DNA from: an uncultured Eubacteriales bacterium
GTDB taxonomy: Bacteria; Bacillota; Clostridia; Christensenellales; Pumilibacteraceae
NCBI GenBank assembly: GCA_900553005.1
Contig: USBU01000043.1
Span: forward strand, 1-8,065
DNA length: 8,065 nt
Reading direction: 5' to 3'
Below the pieces are notes generated by a model that did no database searches, was not told the origin of the DNA, and was given only the letters and a program-made list of their open reading frames with translations. This document shows, in pieces, positions 5,990 to 8,065 of this stretch. The position numbers and the translations under genes were made by a program. Numbering within the stretch: the first letter of the stretch is position 1; the number at the start of each line of letters is the position of its first letter.

Positions 5990-6808
5990 ATGGGCGCTCA
6001 ACCTTTAAGCGCATATACCAGCTTTGGTATCGGCGGGGAAGCGGAGCTCGTTTTTCTTACGTGTAAGCAGCAGATTTACGAAGCGCTTTCGGGCGGCTGC
6101 GTGATACTGGGACGTGGGACCAACGTGCTGGCTTCGGATCGCGGCGTGCGCGAAACCGTCGTCGTAAACAAGCTGAACGTCGCAACCTTCGAGGGGGAAA
6201 CGGTTTACGCTGAAAGCGGAGTGTCGCTTATTTCTCTGTGCGCCATGTGCGCCGAGCGCTGTCTCAGCGGGCTTGAATGGGCTTGCGGGATACCCGGCTC
6301 TGTCGGAGGCGCTGTGGTTATGAATGCGGGAGCATACGGCGGCTGTATTGCAGACAGGCTTATTTATGCGGACGTATTTCGAGATGGCAGACTGATACGG
6401 TTGGAAAAGGATGATTTATGTTTTTCGTATCGGAAAAGCGGACTTAAAAATGGCGATTTTGTGGCCGGAGCGGCTTTCGGACTTAAAAGGGACGCGCAGG
6501 AAAAGATAATTTCAGCTATGCGTGCTTTGCAGTTAAAGCGCGGACAAAGTCAGCCGGGCGGACGCAGCGCGGGATCGGTGTATATGCGCGGCGACAGGCC
6601 TGCCGGCTGGTATATCGAGGCGGCCGGATTGAAGGGCGCGCGCGAGGGCGGCGCCGTCGTATCGGAAAAACATGCGAATTTTATTATCAATACAGGCGGA
6701 GCTACGGCCGCGGACGTAGTAAAGCTTATGACGAGAATAGAGGAAAAAGTAAAAGAACTTTTTAATGTGGAGCTGAAAAGAGAAATCCAGCTTATCGGAG
6801 AATTTTAA
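5990..6808 (+). CDS. murB: UDP-N-acetylenolpyruvoylglucosamine reductase MurB
   Basis: FAD enzyme that reduces UDP-GlcNAc-enolpyruvate with NADPH to UDP-MurNAc, the second committed step of peptidoglycan precursor synthesis, in the cytosol. Visible family features are PLSAYTSFGIGGEAEL at the N-terminus, the FAD-binding GRGTNVL (41-47), GIPGSVGGAVVMNAGAYGG (100-118), FSYRKS with the substrate arginine R148, SAGS with the catalytic serine S196, GLKGAREGGAVVSEKHANFIIN (213-234) and the C-terminal catalytic glutamate E265. At 272 aa it is about 30 residues shorter than B. subtilis MurB as I recall it. It lacks the N-terminal helix and has a tight region before GRGTN. The absence of the Tyr loop insertion of E. 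coli MurB suggests type II. An in-frame TGA at 5960-5962 and no start codon between fix the ATG at 5990; GAGG (5978-5981) lies 8 bases upstream. First gene of a murB-PHP-whiA unit; its stop overlaps the PHP start. Confidence 0.95.
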   Translation: MGAQPLSAYTSFGIGGEAELVFLTCKQQIYEALSGGCVILGRGTNVLASDRGVRETVVVNKLNVATFEGETVYAESGVSLISLCAMCAERCLSGLEWACGIPGSVGGAVVMNAGAYGGCIADRLIYADVFRDGRLIRLEKDDLCFSYRKSGLKNGDFVAGAAFGLKRDAQEKIISAMRALQLKRGQSQPGGRSAGSVYMRGDRPAGWYIEAAGLKGAREGGAVVSEKHANFIINTGGATAADVVKLMTRIEEKVKELFNVELKREIQLIGEF

Positions 6809-7605
6809 TGGCATTCTGGGGTGATTATCATACGCATACCGTTTATTCCCACGGCAAGGGCACTATTGAAGAAAACGTGCTTCGGGCCGTGAAATTGGGC
6901 ATGAAGGAAATTGCGATTACCGATCACGGCTTCAGGCATATGACCTATAACGTGCGCCGTATGGACTGGAAGATTATGCGCGAGGAGGTAGATTTTCTTA
7001 AGATAAAATATCCTTCTATAAAAGTTTATCTCGGACTTGAGACTAACTTAAGCTCCCGTCGCGGTAAAGCGGACATATTGCCCACCGATATGTCTATATT
7101 GGATATAGTCGTATGCGGATATCATAAATTCGTGCTTCCGGACAGGCTGTCGGATTTCGGAATGTTTTTTCTGCCCAATTTTATTTGGGGTAATACCGAG
7201 AAATGCTCGGCAAAGCTGATTAAGCGAAACACTGACGCGTATATAAAGCTGCTGGAAAAATACGATATAGACATTGTTTCTCATATCAATTACGGCATCA
7301 AGGCGGATGCGGCGGAGGTTGCGCGCGCCTGCAGGCATTTCGGCACCTACGTCGAGCTTAACGGCAAACGAATTTCGATGACGGATAAGGAGCTTGCCGT
7401 CATTGCTTCGGAGGGGACGGAATTCATATGCGATTCGGACGCGCATTCGGTTAATCGTGTCGGCGACTTTTCCGTTCCTGTCGCCGCCGTCGAAAGAGTG
7501 GGTATTCCTTATTCCCAGATAGCTAACTGGGAGCGTCTGCCAAGGTTCAGAAGCCGTATCAAGAAAGGACTTTACGACAATGCTTCCGCTTCGGACAAGC
7601 CGTAA
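6808..7605 (+). CDS. PHP domain metallophosphatase, YcdX-like
   Basis: Protein of 265 aa of the PHP (polymerase and histidinol phosphatase) superfamily, probably a metal-dependent phosphatase or phosphodiesterase of unknown substrate. The metal ligands can be followed in order and match the trinuclear-metal arrangement known for E. coli YcdX: H8, H10 and H15 (DYHTHTVYSH), H40 (ITDHG), E78 (GLETNL), H106 (CGYHK), H159 (VSHIN), and D211 with H213 (DSDAH). The site therefore looks complete. No signal peptide or membrane segment is seen. Start and murB stop overlap by one base (TAATG), with GGAG (6797-6800) 7 bases upstream, indicating translational coupling. Similar PHP genes are often called histidinol-phosphatase, but nothing here links it to histidine synthesis. 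Its place between murB and whiA suggests a role connected with envelope or central metabolism, which is inference. Confidence 0.9.
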   Translation: MAFWGDYHTHTVYSHGKGTIEENVLRAVKLGMKEIAITDHGFRHMTYNVRRMDWKIMREEVDFLKIKYPSIKVYLGLETNLSSRRGKADILPTDMSILDIVVCGYHKFVLPDRLSDFGMFFLPNFIWGNTEKCSAKLIKRNTDAYIKLLEKYDIDIVSHINYGIKADAAEVARACRHFGTYVELNGKRISMTDKELAVIASEGTEFICDSDAHSVNRVGDFSVPVAAVERVGIPYSQIANWERLPRFRSRIKKGLYDNASASDKP

Positions 7606-7639
7606 AGCGACAAACGGATTTTCGGAGTATTAAGCAAAG

Positions 7640-8065
7640 ATGAACAGTTATTCGCTGTCGGCTAAAAATGAAATAACCGGGCTTTCTTTCAGCACCGATT
7701 GCTGTAAAAGGGCCTTTCTTTCCGCTTTGGTACATACGGGCGGTTCGCTGTTGATTTCGCGGGACGGCATGAAAATCGCGCTTTACGGGCTTAGCCGCGT
7801 ACTTAAGGAAAAGCTGACCGAGCTTGTGGGAGAGCTGGCTGACGGCGTAAGCGTAATGAATGACGGTGCGGATACTTTCCTTTTAGGCAACGGACTGATA
7901 ACGGCGCTTTACGGCCTTGGTATTTTCGTGCGGGCGGAAAACGGTGAAACGGCGGTTTCCCGCGAAATACTGCCTCCGCTCATAGCGCAGGACTGCTGCG
8001 CCGTAAACTTTATCCGAGGCGCGTTTCTGGGCGCTGGCAGCGTATCGTTGCGCGCGGGCTATCAT
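7640..8065 (+). CDS. whiA: DNA-binding protein WhiA, 3' truncated
   Basis: The first 142 codons of WhiA; the gene runs off the window with no stop. WhiA proteins are about 310-330 aa, with an N-terminal LAGLIDADG homing-endonuclease-like domain and a C-terminal helix-turn-helix. In Streptomyces WhiA controls sporulation genes, and in B. subtilis it affects division and chromosome segregation. The family pattern is clear: SLSAKNEITGL at the N-terminus, then DCCKRAFLSALVHTGGSL (20-37), where homologues have a Cys-Cys pair followed by a similar helix, and DCCAVNFIRGAFLGAGSV (about 119-136), the start of the second repeat. Upstream in-frame TAA at 7631-7633 fixes the ATG at 7640. The ribosome binding site GGAG (7624-7627) is 12 bases away, rather far. 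It follows the PHP gene by 34 bases, most likely in the same operon. The HTH domain lies beyond the window. Confidence 0.93.
   Translation, partial: MNSYSLSAKNEITGLSFSTDCCKRAFLSALVHTGGSLLISRDGMKIALYGLSRVLKEKLTELVGELADGVSVMNDGADTFLLGNGLITALYGLGIFVRAENGETAVSREILPPLIAQDCCAVNFIRGAFLGAGSVSLRAGYH

Overview
The window looks like a piece of a metagenome or draft-genome contig from a Gram-positive bacterium of the Bacillota, most likely an uncultured member of the Clostridia. The evidence is the whiA gene near a murB gene, a DUF1846 (UPF0371) gene, a Ktr-type potassium channel with a separate KtrA subunit, AGGAG-type ribosome binding sites and moderate base composition. The placement is inference; no rRNA or other marker is present. 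All genes lie on the + strand and the content is core or housekeeping. I see no mobile element, CRISPR array, tRNA or defence system.

Layout. Bases 1-31 are not genomic: they match the Illumina Nextera read-1 transposase adapter and create a false start codon at 15. Genomic sequence opens inside a YgiQ-family radical SAM gene (to 1880) that has lost its 5' end. A 123-base gap holds a good sigma-A-type promoter for the next gene, a full-length DUF1846 protein (2004-3488) of unknown function with a P-loop-like motif. A second near-consensus promoter (3526-3554) sits directly against the start of ktrB (3563-4927), the membrane subunit of a Ktr potassium uptake system, followed 42 bases later by ktrA (4970-5656), its nucleotide-binding gate. 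A 333-base gap then holds several hairpins, including a perfect 14-bp stem that is probably a terminator.

The last block is a second transcription unit: murB (5990-6808), a PHP-domain metallophosphatase overlapping murB by one base (6808-7605), and the first 142 codons of whiA (from 7640, running off the end). Here the unit goes from PHP straight to whiA, without the rapZ and yvcK genes that usually precede whiA in Bacillota.

Functionally, ktrBA handles turgor and potassium homeostasis. murB makes UDP-MurNAc for the cell wall, and whiA is a DNA-binding protein connected to division and envelope growth. No undescribed system is evident. The points most worth a second look are the adapter artefact, the promoter abutting ktrB, the shortened murB-PHP-whiA cluster, the unusually compact MurB and the structured ktrA-murB gap.
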